Source of the DNA: Rhizobium sp. NLR16a
GTDB lineage: Bacteria; Pseudomonadota; Alphaproteobacteria; Rhizobiales; Rhizobiaceae
Assembly (NCBI RefSeq): GCF_017948245.1
Contig: NZ_CP072865.1
Coordinates: 2,009,501 to 2,073,500 of the forward strand
DNA: 64,000 nt
Reading direction: 5' to 3'
Shown here: positions 9,225 through 18,559 of the stretch, piece after piece
Layout: each line of letters starts with the position of its first letter
Numbering within the stretch: the stretch's first letter is position 1
Position numbers and translations under genes: made by a program
Notes under the pieces: generated by a model
What the model was told of the DNA's origin: nothing
What the model saw: only the letters and a program-made list of their open reading frames with translations
The model's database searches: none

Positions 9225-9701
9225 ATGGCTGAAAAGAAATCGGGTATCGATCAGGCACTGATCCGCGATCTCGCCAATATTCTCAACGAGACGGATCTGA
9301 CGGAGATCGAGGTCGAGCAGGACGATTTGCGCATCCGCGTTTCGCGCGGCGGCACGCCGCAATACGTCCAGGCGCCGATCGCTGCACCGGCCTTTGCCGC
9401 TCCGGCAGCAGCCACCGCTCCGGCAGCGGCCGCTGCCGCACCCGCCGCAGCACCCGGCCGCAACCCGGCGAATGTCGTCAATGCGCCGATGGTCGGCACC
9501 GTCTATATGGCACCGGCTCCGGGCGCACGTCCCTTCATCGAAATCGGCGCCACCGTCAAGGAAGGCCAGACGCTCATCATCATCGAAGCGATGAAGACGA
9601 TGAACCAGATTCCTTCGCCCAAGTCAGGCAAGGTGACCGAGATCCTCGTCGACGACGGACATCCCGTCGAATACGGCCAGGCCCTCGTCGTCATCGAATA
9701 G
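9225..9701 (+). CDS. accB: Biotin carboxyl carrier protein of acetyl-CoA carboxylase
   Basis: Carries the biotin that shuttles carboxyl groups between biotin carboxylase (AccC) and the carboxyltransferase in fatty-acid synthesis. The 158-residue protein has an N-terminal region for AccC interaction. A flexible Ala/Pro-rich linker follows at about residues 50-80. The C-terminal biotinyl domain carries the biotinylated lysine in EAMKTMN (Lys124). The ATG at 9225 was chosen because sequence before it overlaps aroQ in another frame. accC follows after 10 bp, so the subunits are probably co-translated. Confidence 0.97.
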   Translation: MAEKKSGIDQALIRDLANILNETDLTEIEVEQDDLRIRVSRGGTPQYVQAPIAAPAFAAPAAATAPAAAAAAPAAAPGRNPANVVNAPMVGTVYMAPAPGARPFIEIGATVKEGQTLIIIEAMKTMNQIPSPKSGKVTEILVDDGHPVEYGQALVVIE

Positions 9702-9711
9702 GCCCAAGCCC

Positions 9712-11061
9712 ATGATTTCGAAAATCCTCATCGCCAATCGCGGGGAAATCGCCCTTCGCGTGCTTCGGGCCTGCAAGGAGCTCGGCATCGCATGCGTCGC
9801 GGTGCATTCCACCGCCGACGCCGATGCCATGCATGTGCGTCTTGCCGACGAAAGCGTGTGCATCGGTCCGCCCTCCTCGCGCGAGAGCTATCTCAACATC
9901 CACCAGATCGTCGCGGCCTGCGAGATCACCGGCGCCGACGCCGTGCATCCGGGCTACGGCTTCCTGTCCGAGAATGCCAAGTTCGCCGATATCCTCGAAG
10001 CGCACGGCATCACCTTCATCGGGCCGACGGCGGATCATATTCGTATCATGGGCGACAAGATCACCGCCAAGACGACGGCGCTGGAGCTTGGCATTCCCGT
10101 CGTTCCCGGCTCGGACGGCGAGGTGAAGACCGAGGAGGACGCGCTGCGGACGGCCGCCGAAATCGGCTATCCCGTGCTGATCAAGGCAACGGCCGGCGGC
10201 GGCGGGCGCGGCATGAAGGTCGCCAAGAGCGAGGCCGATCTGATCGAAGCCTGGTCGACGGCGCGCACTGAGGCGGCAGCCGCCTTCGGCAACGATGCCG
10301 TCTACATGGAAAAATATCTCGGCAAGCCGCGCCACATCGAAATCCAGGTGTTCGGTGACGGTGAAGGCAACGCCATTCATCTCGGCGAACGCGACTGCTC
10401 GCTGCAGCGCCGCCACCAGAAGGTCTGGGAAGAAGCGAATTCGCCTGCGCTCAATGTCGAGCAGCGCATGAAGATCGGCCAGATCTGCGCCGATGCCATG
10501 AAGAAGCTGAAATATCGCGGCGCCGGCACGATCGAATTCCTCTACGAGAACGGCGAGTTCTATTTCATCGAAATGAACACCCGCCTGCAGGTGGAGCATC
10601 CGATCACCGAAGCGATCACCGGCATCGACCTGGTGCACGAGCAGATCCGCGTCGCCTCCGGCGGCGGTCTCTCGGTGACGCAGGACGAGGTGCACTTCTC
10701 CGGCCATGCCATCGAATGCCGGATCAATGCCGAGGACGCGCGCACTTTCGTGCCCTCGCCCGGAACGATCACCCATTTCCATGCGCCGGGCGGCCTTGGC
10801 GTGCGCATCGATTCCGGCGCCTATCAGGGTTACAAGATCCCGCCTTATTACGACAGCCTCATCGGCAAGCTGATCGTGCACGGCCGCACCCGTGTCGAAT
10901 GCATGATGCGCCTGCGCCGCGCCCTCGATGAATTCGTCGTCGACGGGATCAAGACGACGCTGCCGTTGTTCCAGGATCTCGTCTCCAACCAGGATATCGC
11001 CAACGGCGACTATGACATTCACTGGCTGGAACATTACCTCGCCAACACGCCGGCGGCATAG
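9712..11061 (+). CDS. accC: Biotin carboxylase subunit of acetyl-CoA carboxylase
   Basis: ATP-dependent carboxylation of biotin on AccB. The 449 residues show the N-terminal pre-ATP-grasp fold ([16 protein letters not shown]). The glycine-rich ATP-grasp loop is [12 protein letters not shown]. The [13 protein letters not shown] motif and the catalytic region [16 protein letters not shown] are both present. Length matches bacterial AccC. It lies between accB and aat and is part of the same transcription unit by spacing. Confidence 0.98.
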   Translation: MISKILIANRGEIALRVLRACKELGIACVAVHSTADADAMHVRLADESVCIGPPSSRESYLNIHQIVAACEITGADAVHPGYGFLSENAKFADILEAHGITFIGPTADHIRIMGDKITAKTTALELGIPVVPGSDGEVKTEEDALRTAAEIGYPVLIKATAGGGGRGMKVAKSEADLIEAWSTARTEAAAAFGNDAVYMEKYLGKPRHIEIQVFGDGEGNAIHLGERDCSLQRRHQKVWEEANSPALNVEQRMKIGQICADAMKKLKYRGAGTIEFLYENGEFYFIEMNTRLQVEHPITEAITGIDLVHEQIRVASGGGLSVTQDEVHFSGHAIECRINAEDARTFVPSPGTITHFHAPGGLGVRIDSGAYQGYKIPPYYDSLIGKLIVHGRTRVECMMRLRRALDEFVVDGIKTTLPLFQDLVSNQDIANGDYDIHWLEHYLANTPAA

Positions 11062-11068
11062 GACAGGA

Positions 11069-11683
11069 ATGGCAGGATCGCGCAGGAAGTCACCAGGCAT
11101 AACCCCTGATATCCTCCTGCGCGCCTATTCCATCGGCCTGTTTCCGATGGCCGAGTCCGCCGACGACCCGGAGATCTTCTGGGTCGAACCGGAATTGCGC
11201 GGCGTTCTGCCGCTCGATAATTTCCATATCTCGAAAAGTCTCGCCAAGACGGTGCGCAGGAAACCCTTCGACATCCGATTCGATCACGCGTTCGACCAGG
11301 TGATCGCGGCCTGCGCCGAGGAAACATCGGGGCGCCCGAGCACCTGGATCAACCAGACGATTCGGTCGCTTTATTCCACGCTGTTCGAAATCGGTCATGC
11401 CCATACCGTTGAAGCCTGGGACGGCGATCAACTGGTCGGCGGTCTCTACGGCGTCTCGCTTGGCTCGGCCTTCTTCGGCGAAAGCATGTTTTCACGCCGG
11501 ACGGACGCCTCGAAAATCTGCCTTGTACACCTGGTCGACCGGCTGAGGGAAAAGGGCTTCACGCTGCTCGACACGCAGTTCACCACCGAGCACCTGAAGA
11601 CGTTCGGAGCGATCGACGTGCCGAAGGCTGAATATGCGGTGCTGCTTGCCAGCGCGATGGAATCGCCACACCTGAAGTTTTGA
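11069..11683 (+). CDS. aat: Leucyl/phenylalanyl-tRNA--protein transferase
   Basis: Adds Leu or Phe to N-terminal Arg/Lys of proteins, creating N-degrons for ClpS/ClpAP. The 204-residue protein has the family hallmarks [43 protein letters not shown] and [15 protein letters not shown]. The ATG at 11069 is preceded by GGACAGG and lies 7 bp after accC, so it is most likely translated from the accBC message. Confidence 0.96.
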   Translation: MAGSRRKSPGITPDILLRAYSIGLFPMAESADDPEIFWVEPELRGVLPLDNFHISKSLAKTVRRKPFDIRFDHAFDQVIAACAEETSGRPSTWINQTIRSLYSTLFEIGHAHTVEAWDGDQLVGGLYGVSLGSAFFGESMFSRRTDASKICLVHLVDRLREKGFTLLDTQFTTEHLKTFGAIDVPKAEYAVLLASAMESPHLKF

Positions 11684-11758
11684 GCGTGATCGTTTCCTCC
11701 TTGCGTTGCTTTTCGAGCCGAATTGAGTAGGTTTGGCCCTGCAACGGGGGATAGAATT

Positions 11759-12685
11759 TTGAAACGATATTTTGCGGCCGCAATCCTTTTCGCCTTGTTC
11801 ACGGGTCAAGCCGAGGCACGCCCTTACCAGGAGATGTTCCCTGCCAGGGTTTTTTCGGACGCAGAAAAACCATTGCTGCAAAAGCTCGACTTTCAGCAGG
11901 GCGCGATCAAGCTGCCTGCTGCAAAGGCAACGCTGAACATCCCCGAAGGCTTCTACTATCTCAATTCCGCGGATACGAAGAAGGTGCTGGTCGATATCTG
12001 GGGAAATCCGCCGCAAGCGGCGGAGGGAACGATGGGGATGATCTTCCCGGCGAAATACGCGCCGACCGATGTCGAGGCGTGGGGTTCCATCGTCGAATAC
12101 AGCGCCGACGGTTATGTCTCAGACGCCGACGCCGCCACGACCGATTACGATGAACTGCTGCAGAACATCAAGGATTCCATCCGCGAAAACAACGTCGAGC
12201 GCGAGAAGCAGGGTTTTCAAAAGATCACGCTTGTCGGCTGGGCCTCGACGCCGCATTACGACAAGTCTGCGCATGCGATGCATTGGGCGCGCGATCTGCT
12301 GTTCGGCGGTGATGCGCAAGCCCCGCATACGCTTAACTATTCCGTACGCGTTCTTGGCCGCCAAGGCGTATTCGAGTTCGATTTCGTTGCCGGCCTGAAC
12401 CAGTTGAAGGAGATCGAGCAGGTCATTCCGACCGTCACGACGCTCGTGCAGTTCGACAAGGGAATGGCCTATACCGACTTCGTCGAAGGCGACAAGATCG
12501 CAGCCTACGGAATGGCCGGGATGATCGCCGCGGGTGCGGGCGCCAAGATCGCCGCAAAGGTGGGTCTCCTGGCGCTTGCCGCCGCCTTCCTGAAAAAGGC
12601 CGGCATCCTTATTGTCGTCGTGCTTGGCGGTGCGCTTCGGTTTGCCAAAGGTCTTTTCACCCGAAACAAGACACCCACGGCATAG
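11759..12685 (+). CDS. DUF2167 membrane-anchored protein
   Basis: Matches the DUF2167 family from the conserved WGNPP...GMIFPA, GWASTPHYD and LGRQGVFEFDFVAG-like segments. An N-terminal signal peptide (LKRYFAAAILFALFTGQAEA) is followed by a periplasmic domain. Hydrophobic C-terminal stretches (GMAGMIAAGAGAKIAAKVG and AGILIVVVLGGAL) anchor it in the inner membrane. No function is established for the family. The start is taken as TTG at 11759 because GGGGGA lies about eight bases upstream and it puts the signal peptide at the N-terminus. An upstream in-frame TTG at 11723 has no such site. Confidence 0.8.
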   Translation: MKRYFAAAILFALFTGQAEARPYQEMFPARVFSDAEKPLLQKLDFQQGAIKLPAAKATLNIPEGFYYLNSADTKKVLVDIWGNPPQAAEGTMGMIFPAKYAPTDVEAWGSIVEYSADGYVSDADAATTDYDELLQNIKDSIRENNVEREKQGFQKITLVGWASTPHYDKSAHAMHWARDLLFGGDAQAPHTLNYSVRVLGRQGVFEFDFVAGLNQLKEIEQVIPTVTTLVQFDKGMAYTDFVEGDKIAAYGMAGMIAAGAGAKIAAKVGLLALAAAFLKKAGILIVVVLGGALRFAKGLFTRNKTPTA

Positions 12686-12756
12686 GCTCGCGGCTTAACA
12701 AGGAGACGGCGCGGAAATTGTGAAGCTTTTTCGGAGCCTGTCCCAGCTGATATCAA

Positions 12757-13191
12757 TCAGCGGGCTGTCGCCTTGTCCGGAGCCGGGACGTCCGAGCTTG
12801 TCTTGCAGTCCTTCAGCCAGACGTCGTAGATCGGATGCTCGACCGCATTGAGGCCGGGGCTGTCGGCAAACATCCAGCCGGTAAAGATGCGGCGGATCTT
12901 GCGGTCAAGGGTGATTTCGTCGACTTCGACAAAGCCGTCGATCTTCTGTGCTTCCGCCTGGTCGCGCGAATAGCAGGCCTTCGGCGTCACCTGCAGCGCG
13001 CCGAACTGTACCGTCTCATTGACATAGACATCGAACGTCGTGATGCGGCCGGTGATCTTGTCGAGGCCGGAGAAGACGGCAACCGGATTGTCGATGCGTG
13101 CGGCATGCGCCGCAACCGGTGGAAGCAGAGCCGAGAGCGCCAGCAGCGATCCGGCGCCACGCAGGACCATGTTCCGCGTGAAGAGCTTCAT
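12757..13191 (-). CDS. DUF2155 domain periplasmic protein
   Basis: A 144-residue exported protein typical of alphaproteobacteria, with a signal peptide (LALSALLPPVAAHA). The conserved DUF2155 core runs from AVFSGLDKITGRITTFDVYV to FTGWMFADSPGLNAVEHP, and includes two conserved cysteines (KACYSRD and LKDCK). Function unknown. ATG at 13191 is preferred; the upstream GTG at 13197 is possible. The NDUFA12-like gene lies about 115 bp upstream on the same strand, a common arrangement in Rhizobiales. Confidence 0.88.
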   Translation of the reverse strand: MKLFTRNMVLRGAGSLLALSALLPPVAAHAARIDNPVAVFSGLDKITGRITTFDVYVNETVQFGALQVTPKACYSRDQAEAQKIDGFVEVDEITLDRKIRRIFTGWMFADSPGLNAVEHPIYDVWLKDCKTSSDVPAPDKATAR

Positions 13192-13305
13192 ATGCACCCG
13201 TCTCCAGACGTTTTCGGTTCACGGCCACCGTCAAGCGCGGCCAACCTGCGGGTAAAGGTCAATTGTGGCCAAAAGCCGGGCTTGCGATCGCCCGGTCGAG
13301 CCGTC

Positions 13306-13704
13306 TCAGTTGCCGGGCGTCCAGGCGTCATAATCGCCGGTGACGCGCGGCCGCTCGCCGGGAACCGCGAGCGAGCCCGGCGGACGGTAAGCCTGCGGCG
13401 AACCGGTGAGGTTCGGACGATGCGCCTTCTGCCATTCCCTGGCGACGTAGTTTTCCTTGGACGGCGGAACATCGGTGCGATGATGCATCCAACCATGCCA
13501 GCCCGGCGGAATGGCGGAGGCTTCGGCATAGCCCTTGTAGATCACCCAGCGCTTCGGCAGACCATAGGAAGACATGCCGCCTTCATAATAGACGTTGCCG
13601 AATTCATCCTCGCCGACGCGCTTGCCAAAACGCCAGGTCGCAAAACGCGTGCCTATCGTCTGACTGTTCCACCAGGTGAAGATTTGAACCAGAAGATTCC
13701 GCAT
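13306..13704 (-). CDS. NDUFA12-like NADH:ubiquinone oxidoreductase accessory subunit
   Basis: Homologue of mitochondrial complex I subunit NDUFA12 (B17.2), an accessory subunit that alphaproteobacteria share. The 132-residue protein has the signature region FGKRVGEDEFGNVYYEGG, RWVIYKGYAEASAIPPGWHGWMHH and a C-terminal Pro-rich tail (HRPNLTGSPQAYRPPGS). The start at 13704 (MRNLLVQIFTWW) was chosen because it matches the beginning of the family; upstream in-frame codons look non-coding. Neighbouring DUF2155 is downstream on the same strand. Confidence 0.93.
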   Translation of the reverse strand: MRNLLVQIFTWWNSQTIGTRFATWRFGKRVGEDEFGNVYYEGGMSSYGLPKRWVIYKGYAEASAIPPGWHGWMHHRTDVPPSKENYVAREWQKAHRPNLTGSPQAYRPPGSLAVPGERPRVTGDYDAWTPGN

Positions 13705-13806
13705 GTCTTTTCCTTGTGCCCGCCAGTACGGGCCAAACCAGAATTTAGCTCCTCGCTTATGCCGTCGCCAAGCCGAATTGTCCAGCGATTCCACGAGAGG
13801 CAGGGG

Positions 13807-14280
13807 TCATTTCAAGGCCATCTTGAAGCCGAGATGCGAAGGCTTGAAGCCAAGCCTTTCGTAGAAACGATGGGCATCCCTGCGTATGGCATTCGAGGTC
13901 AGCTGTACCAGCCGCACGCCGCCGCCTTTTGCCTCTGATATGGCGAATTCGATCATTCCAGTGCCGATGCCCTGCCCGCGCATGTCAGCCCGCGTCTGCA
14001 CCGCCTCGATGATCATCGTCGAAGAACCACGGCCTGTCAGCGAGGTCGTGAGCATCATCTGGAACGTGCCGACGACTTCGCGGCCGCGCTCTGCGACATA
14101 AAGCGTCTGGTCGGGCGAAGCCTCGATGACGGCGAAGGCCCTGGCATAATCGGCAAAAGCCCCGGCAACCGTCGTATCGCCGTGACCGCCGAGAGCATCG
14201 GCGGCAAACAGCGCCACAAGCGCCGGCAGATCGTCGCTGCGCGCTTCGCGAATGAGAATATCGGACAATTCGACCGCCAC
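13807..14280 (-). CDS. GNAT-family N-acetyltransferase
   Basis: A 157-residue Gcn5-related acetyltransferase. The acetyl-CoA-binding motif A is RADMRGQGIGTGMIEFAI (R-x-x-G-x-G/A), preceded by the beta strand STMIIEAVQT. The C-terminal RFYERLGFKPSHLGFKM is motif B. The pattern matches small-molecule or antibiotic-type acetyltransferases, but the substrate cannot be told. It ends four bases before the next GNAT gene's stop-proximal region begins; with that gene and gatB it forms a tight same-strand cluster. Confidence 0.88.
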   Translation of the reverse strand: MAVELSDILIREARSDDLPALVALFAADALGGHGDTTVAGAFADYARAFAVIEASPDQTLYVAERGREVVGTFQMMLTTSLTGRGSSTMIIEAVQTRADMRGQGIGTGMIEFAISEAKGGGVRLVQLTSNAIRRDAHRFYERLGFKPSHLGFKMALK

Positions 14281-14284
14281 GGGA

Positions 14285-14788
14285 TCAATGCCCTTCCAGC
14301 GGTTTTTCGAAAATCAGCGAGGGAATGCCGGATTGTCCGGGCCCGCTGTTCTCATTGCGGCCGACTTCGGTGAAGCCATGCGCCCGGTAGAAGGCGATCG
14401 CCGCCGCATTCTGCGGCTCGACTTCCAGGCGCATGATCTCAGCATCCGGAAAGCAGGTTTCGAGCTCGGCGAAGACATCGCGGCCGATGCCCTGGCGCTG
14501 CAGCGACGGACTGACATAGAGGAGATGCAGCATGACCGTCTTCGTCAGCGCGTGCGACATCGCCGCATAACCCACGCCGCCGATGTTGCGGCCGTTATCG
14601 GCGACGAGGAACTCGGCGTCCCTGCGCACCAGCCGCGCCTTCAGCGCTGCCGGCGTAAAGAGATGGGCGATCAGATCGTCCACCTTTGTTTTGCCGTGGA
14701 GCTCGTCATAGGTGGCGTGAAAGCTCTCCGCCAGAAGGACGCGCACCTTCTCGAGGTCGCGCTCTCCGGCGGTGCGGACGAAATACAC
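14285..14788 (-). CDS. GNAT-family N-acetyltransferase
   Basis: A 167-residue GNAT protein. Motif A reads LYVSPSLQRQGIGRDVFAEL, and the downstream EVEPQNAAAIAFYRAHGFTEVG completes the acetyl-CoA fold. It is unrelated in detail to the GNAT just downstream, so not a recent tandem duplicate. The start lies four bases after the gatB stop, implying translation from the gatB message. Substrate unknown. Confidence 0.88.
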   Translation of the reverse strand: MYFVRTAGERDLEKVRVLLAESFHATYDELHGKTKVDDLIAHLFTPAALKARLVRRDAEFLVADNGRNIGGVGYAAMSHALTKTVMLHLLYVSPSLQRQGIGRDVFAELETCFPDAEIMRLEVEPQNAAAIAFYRAHGFTEVGRNENSGPGQSGIPSLIFEKPLEGH

Positions 14789-14791
14789 GGG

Positions 14792-16294
14792 CTATTCCTC
14801 GATGCCGAGCTTCGCCTTGACGAGCGCCTGGACCGCCTGCGGATTGGCCTTGCCGCCGGTCGCCTTCATCACCTGACCGACGAACCATGCCGCCATGGTC
14901 GGCTTCGCCTTGACCTTTTCGACCTGTTCGGGATTGGCGGCGATGATCTCGTCCACGGCCTTCTCGATGGCGCCGGTATCCGTCACCTGCTTCATCCCGC
15001 GCGATTCGACGATCTCGGCGGGATCGCCGCCCTCGGTCAGCACGATCTCGAAGAGATCCTTGGCGATCTTGCCGGAGATGGTCCCTGATTTGATGAGGTC
15101 GATGATGGCGCCGAGCTGAGCCGGCGACACCGGCGTCTGTTCGATGTCCTTGCCGGTACGGTTGAGCGCGCCGAGCAGGTCGTTGATCACCCAGTTTGCC
15201 GCCGTCTTGCCGTCGCGGCCGGCGGCCACGGCCTCGAAATAATCGGCGATTGCCTTTTCGGAAACCAGCACCGAGGCATCGTAGACCGACAGGCCGAGTT
15301 CACGCACGAAGCGCTCCTTCTTGTCGTCGGGCAGTTCCGGCAGATCGGCTTCGAGCGCCTTGATGAAGGCGTCGTCAAATTCGAGCGGCAGCAGATCCGG
15401 ATCGGGGAAGTAGCGATAATCATGCGCGTCTTCCTTCGAGCGCATGGAGCGCGTCTCGCCCTTGTTCGGATCGAAGAGGCGTGTCTCCTGATCGATCGTG
15501 CCACCGTCTTCCAGAATGCCGATCTGGCGGCGCGCTTCGTATTCGATCGCCTGGCCGATGAAGCGGATCGAGTTGACGTTCTTGATTTCGCAGCGCGTGC
15601 CGAAAGCCTCGCCCGGACGGCGGACGGAGACGTTGACGTCGGCGCGCATCGAGCCTTCGTCCATGTTGCCGTCGCAAGTACCGAGGTAACGCACGATCGA
15701 ACGCAGCTTGGTCATATAGGCCTTGGCCTCGTCGGACGAGCGCATGTCGGGCTTGGAGACGATCTCCATCAGCGCCACGCCGGACCGGTTGAGGTCGACA
15801 TAGGACATGGTCGCGTGCTGGTCGTGCATCGACTTGCCGGCATCCTGTTCCAGGTGCAGGCGTTCGATGCCGATCTCGATATCCTCGAACTGGCCCTGGC
15901 GGTCCGGCCCGAGCGAAATGACGATCTTGCCCTCGCCGACGATCGGATCCTTGTACTGAGAAATCTGATAGCCCTGCGGCAGGTCGGGGTAGAAGTAGTT
16001 CTTGCGGTCGAAGACCGAACGCTTGTTGATCTCAGCTTTGAGGCCGAGACCGGTGCGCACGGCCTGCTTGACGCATTCCTCGTTGATGACGGGCAGCATG
16101 CCGGGCATGGCGGCATCGACCAGCGAAACATTCGAATTCTGCGGCTTGCCGAATTCCGTCGAAGCGCCGGAGAAGAGCTTCGAATTGGACAGCACCTGGG
16201 CATGGACTTCCATGCCGACGATGACTTCCCAGTCGCCGGTGGCGCCGGGGATGAAGCGTTTCGGATCAGGCGTGCGGACGTCGACAATGGTCAT
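14792..16294 (-). CDS. gatB: Aspartyl/glutamyl-tRNA(Asn/Gln) amidotransferase subunit B
   Basis: Part of GatCAB, which amidates Glu-tRNA(Gln) and Asp-tRNA(Asn). The 500-residue protein starts [20 protein letters not shown]. It shows [22 protein letters not shown], the [11 protein letters not shown] and [17 protein letters not shown] kinase-like core motifs, and the C-terminal YqeY-like tail domain ending VKAKLGIEE. The ATG at 16294 fits the family N-terminus. Its partners gatA and gatC are in this window at 47.5-49.3 kb, about 31 kb away, now separated by the accessory island. Confidence 0.97.
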   Translation of the reverse strand: MTIVDVRTPDPKRFIPGATGDWEVIVGMEVHAQVLSNSKLFSGASTEFGKPQNSNVSLVDAAMPGMLPVINEECVKQAVRTGLGLKAEINKRSVFDRKNYFYPDLPQGYQISQYKDPIVGEGKIVISLGPDRQGQFEDIEIGIERLHLEQDAGKSMHDQHATMSYVDLNRSGVALMEIVSKPDMRSSDEAKAYMTKLRSIVRYLGTCDGNMDEGSMRADVNVSVRRPGEAFGTRCEIKNVNSIRFIGQAIEYEARRQIGILEDGGTIDQETRLFDPNKGETRSMRSKEDAHDYRYFPDPDLLPLEFDDAFIKALEADLPELPDDKKERFVRELGLSVYDASVLVSEKAIADYFEAVAAGRDGKTAANWVINDLLGALNRTGKDIEQTPVSPAQLGAIIDLIKSGTISGKIAKDLFEIVLTEGGDPAEIVESRGMKQVTDTGAIEKAVDEIIAANPEQVEKVKAKPTMAAWFVGQVMKATGGKANPQAVQALVKAKLGIEE

Positions 16295-16435
16295 CTGATG
16301 CTCTTTGCAGGCTGTTCTTTTCCACTGGTGAGGTAAAGGAAATGGCATTCCGGTGCAAGGCTTTCCCCATTGCGGATCGCGGTTTGACGGGGCGACATTT
16401 GCCGCGGGTTAACCGGGGCATGGCAGTGTAGCCGC

Positions 16436-16747
16436 ATGACCATGACCGACATCACCAAATTGATCGCACTGTTGCTGGCGCTGAACCTGATCGTCTTTTC
16501 GGTCTATTTCCTCGACAAGCAGGCGGCGCGCCAGGGCGGATGGCGCATCAGCGAGCGTACGCTTCTGATCCTTGCGCTGATCGGCGGTAGCCTCGGCGCG
16601 GTGGCGGCACAGCAGTTCCTGCGCCACAAAACGAGGAAGGAGCCGTTCCGGTCGATCCTGACGGCGATCCTGATCCTCCACGGCGCCTTGGCTACGGCGC
16701 TGGCCTTCGCGCCGCTATGGGCCCCTCGCCTTCATCTGAATTTTTGA
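16436..16747 (+). CDS. DUF1294 small membrane protein
   Basis: A 103-residue protein with three predicted membrane segments (LIALLLALNLIVFSVYFLD, TLLILALIGGSLGAVAAQ, LTAILILHGALATALAFAPL). It carries the DUF1294 signature: DKQAARQGGWRISERTLL followed by RHKTRKEPF. In other bacteria the domain is sometimes fused to a cold-shock domain; here it stands alone. Function unknown. It is divergent from gatB. Confidence 0.88.
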   Translation: MTMTDITKLIALLLALNLIVFSVYFLDKQAARQGGWRISERTLLILALIGGSLGAVAAQQFLRHKTRKEPFRSILTAILILHGALATALAFAPLWAPRLHLNF

Positions 16748-16751
16748 AACC

Positions 16752-17267
16752 TCAGAATTCCTGCCCGTAGCCGCCTTGGCTCTCCGAAACCAGCGGCTTC
16801 GTCAGCCCGACAGAGGGCACGTCTCGGTCAAGCTTCGGATTATAGGCGACCGACAGCCAGTGGATACCGTAACCGTGCTTCCGAAAAAAGCCGATTGCCT
16901 CGCTATTGCCGGAATGGGTCTGCACCGCCGCCGTCTCGAAGCCTCGGCCGGCGATATCCTTCTCGATGCGTTCGAGAAGGGCTGAGCCGAGTCCCTGCCG
17001 GGTGAAGACGGGATCGATCCAGAAATCCGAGATGGTTTCGTCCAATCCCTCGCGTGCAGCCCAGCCTGCGACCTGGCCGTTCTGCTCGATGACGGTGATT
17101 GTCAGCCAGTCGTTCTCCACGAAGTTGCGAAAGGCGTTGCGCGCCGCGTCGATCATCGCATCCGATTCGCCAATCGACGCCATCGCCTTTTGCCAGGCCC
17201 TGAGCCCGATCTCGCTCAACAGTTCCGCTTCCCCGTCGCGGGCATTGCGAATGTGGATCAACGACAC
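16752..17267 (-). CDS. GNAT-family N-acetyltransferase
   Basis: A 171-residue acetyltransferase with motif A in ISDFWIDPVFTRQGLGSALLERIE, then ETAAVQTHSGNSEAIGFFRKHGYG. The start is taken as GTG at 17267, about nine bases after GGAGGGG. In-frame sequence further upstream (to 17366) lacks coding character. It is convergent with the DUF1294 gene, only four bases from its stop. Substrate unknown. Confidence 0.85.
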   Translation of the reverse strand: MSLIHIRNARDGEAELLSEIGLRAWQKAMASIGESDAMIDAARNAFRNFVENDWLTITVIEQNGQVAGWAAREGLDETISDFWIDPVFTRQGLGSALLERIEKDIAGRGFETAAVQTHSGNSEAIGFFRKHGYGIHWLSVAYNPKLDRDVPSVGLTKPLVSESQGGYGQEF

Positions 17268-17529
17268 CTCCGCGTTACCCCTCCAACTAGAGCACTGAGT
17301 CGCGGAATTTACCAGTAGCTGCAAAGGGATGATCAACCGAAACCAAGGTTTTCGACCAGTTTTCACCGACAGCGATGCGCTTGACCGCTTTTTCGGGGCT
17401 GAATAATAGATATTTTATGTTGAGCCTGCCTGAGACCCGGTAAAGGCCCTGCCCGCAAGTTTTCTTGCGCGCATGGGCCCGAAAAAACGAAGCCCTGACG
17501 TTCGAATGAGCGCCAGATCGTTTTTGTGC

Positions 17530-17542
17530 GCGCCTAAGGCGC
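17530..17542. promoter_or_regulatory. Perfect palindrome just upstream of yjhX
   Basis: GCGCCT-A-AGGCGC lies 18 bases before the yjhX start codon. Its position would suit an operator or an RNA hairpin near the ribosome-binding region. Toxin-like genes are often autoregulated through such sites; that role is inference. Confidence 0.35.
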
Positions 17543-17560
17543 GATACCGGATCTCACAAC

Positions 17561-17818
17561 ATGGACATTTCCCGCACGGAGCAGCGCATCCTGCATCTGA
17601 TGGCCCAAGGCGGCCGCATCGAAATTACCCGCGACGACTACAGAAAGATCGAAAACGTCAGTTGCTTCACCCGCGACGGCTGGCTCTATCCCGGCGTCGA
17701 CCTCGATCTCTTCCGCAGGCTGAAGCGGCTGAAGGCGATCAAGTCTTCAGGCGGCCAACCCTACCGGATTACCGAACGAGGGCTGAGACTGGTCAGGTCG
17801 CAGCTGGACAATAGATAG
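17561..17818 (+). CDS. yjhX: YjhX family (UPF0386) protein
   Basis: An 85-residue protein matching the YjhX/UPF0386 family along its whole length: SRTEQRILHLMAQGGRI, CFTRDGWLYPGVDLDLFRRLK, AIKSSGGQPYRIT and the C-terminal VRSQLDNR. E. coli YjhX has been listed as a putative toxin; the fold looks like a small winged-helix. No partner antitoxin gene is evident next to it. The 3' end of this gene marks the left boundary of the accessory island: a second copy of the 3' terminal bases plus the following hairpin is found near 46.63 kb. Confidence 0.93.
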   Translation: MDISRTEQRILHLMAQGGRIEITRDDYRKIENVSCFTRDGWLYPGVDLDLFRRLKRLKAIKSSGGQPYRITERGLRLVRSQLDNR

Positions 17819-17868
17819 GGTCAGGCGACCGACGCGCTCTGACCGTGCCTCAGACCGCGCGTTCAGGG
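17792..17868 (+). repeat. Left copy of island-boundary direct repeat (yjhX 3' end plus hairpin)
   Basis: Starts with GTCAGGTCGCAGC (17792-17804), inside the last codons of yjhX. AGATAGGGTC follows and then a hairpin (17837-17868, CTCTGACCGTGCC with its inverted partner GCGCGTTCAGGG). The same order in the same orientation recurs at 46632-46692 with small deletions. Interpreted as the duplicated target or att-like end of the 28.8-kb island. Confidence 0.55.
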
Positions 17869-18050
17869 TTGAGCGTAAGCGGAGTTTTGATCGCACCTTC
17901 CGGATCAGTGTCTGATTGACGATGTTGAGCTCGAACGAGGGCTTAGACATGTCGTTTTGATTCCAATACAGTCGAACGATCCTCAACGCCAATTGCTCTC
18001 AATCGTAAGAATGCGCTCTTAACCGGTTCCGGCACAGGAGCCGAACATTG

Positions 18051-18166
18051 GCGACCATTGCCTCGTTCATCAAAACGGCAAAGCTCATCGGCGTCGATGG
18101 CCTATCTGGCAGACGTGGTTACCAGGATCATCAATCGCCACACCAACAGCCAAATCGATGCCCTGG
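18051..18166 (+). pseudogene. IS66-family transposase (TnpC) C-terminal remnant
   Basis: Reading from 18051 gives ATIASFIKTAKLIGVD. After a frameshift, 18100 onwards gives AYLADVVTRIINRHTNSQID. Together these match the C-terminal end of IS66 TnpC transposases (typically ...LIETAKLNGVDPQAYLTDVLTRI...). There is no intact frame, no start and no upstream part, so this is a scar of an old IS66 insertion. The rest of 17869-18202 shows no gene. Confidence 0.65.
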
Positions 18167-18202
18167 TTTACAGGATAAGGGAAAAGAGAGTTAAATTCGG
18201 CT

Positions 18203-18559
18203 TTAGCTTTCGCTAAGGAGCGCTTCATCAAACCATACGTCCTCATAGTCCCCGTCGATCAAGAAACGCCATCCCGGGGCAAGGCCAAGATATTGTTCAA
18301 CGATCGGAGCCCAATCAGCCAAGTGACTGATATGAAGCGGACTGAAAAAATCATCCGCAAAAGAGTATTCACCTGCCCAGATGTACCAACCAGTTGTGTT
18401 TCCTACTACTGGGTGCCGGAGGCCATTAATCGGCCGAAAGCCAGATTTAACATTGCGAGCAATTCCGACAATTTGATGAGGCAGCGGAGCGACAAGTGGG
18501 GAGCCATAGCGATCGCAGATCTCCTTCTGGGCTATTGCAAGGCTCTTATTCAAATCCAT
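18203..18559 (-). CDS. Immunity protein candidate for the upstream Rhs toxin (Imm33-like)
   Basis: A 118-residue soluble acidic protein whose ATG (18559) overlaps the last 14 bases of the giant Rhs gene, the usual layout of a polymorphic-toxin immunity gene. The segment [20 protein letters not shown], the following [12 protein letters not shown] and the closing YEDVWFDE resemble, from memory, Imm33-type immunity proteins. Without a search this family name is tentative. It is expected to bind and neutralise the C-terminal tip of the preceding gene, protecting the producer cell and its sisters. Confidence 0.7.
   Translation of the reverse strand: MDLNKSLAIAQKEICDRYGSPLVAPLPHQIVGIARNVKSGFRPINGLRHPVVGNTTGWYIWAGEYSFADDFFSPLHISHLADWAPIVEQYLGLAPGWRFLIDGDYEDVWFDEALLSES

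Noticed and set aside
9691..11100. 469-codon open frame antisense to accC
   Set aside because: Mirror of the accC frame, unrelated to any family; accC itself is unmistakable.
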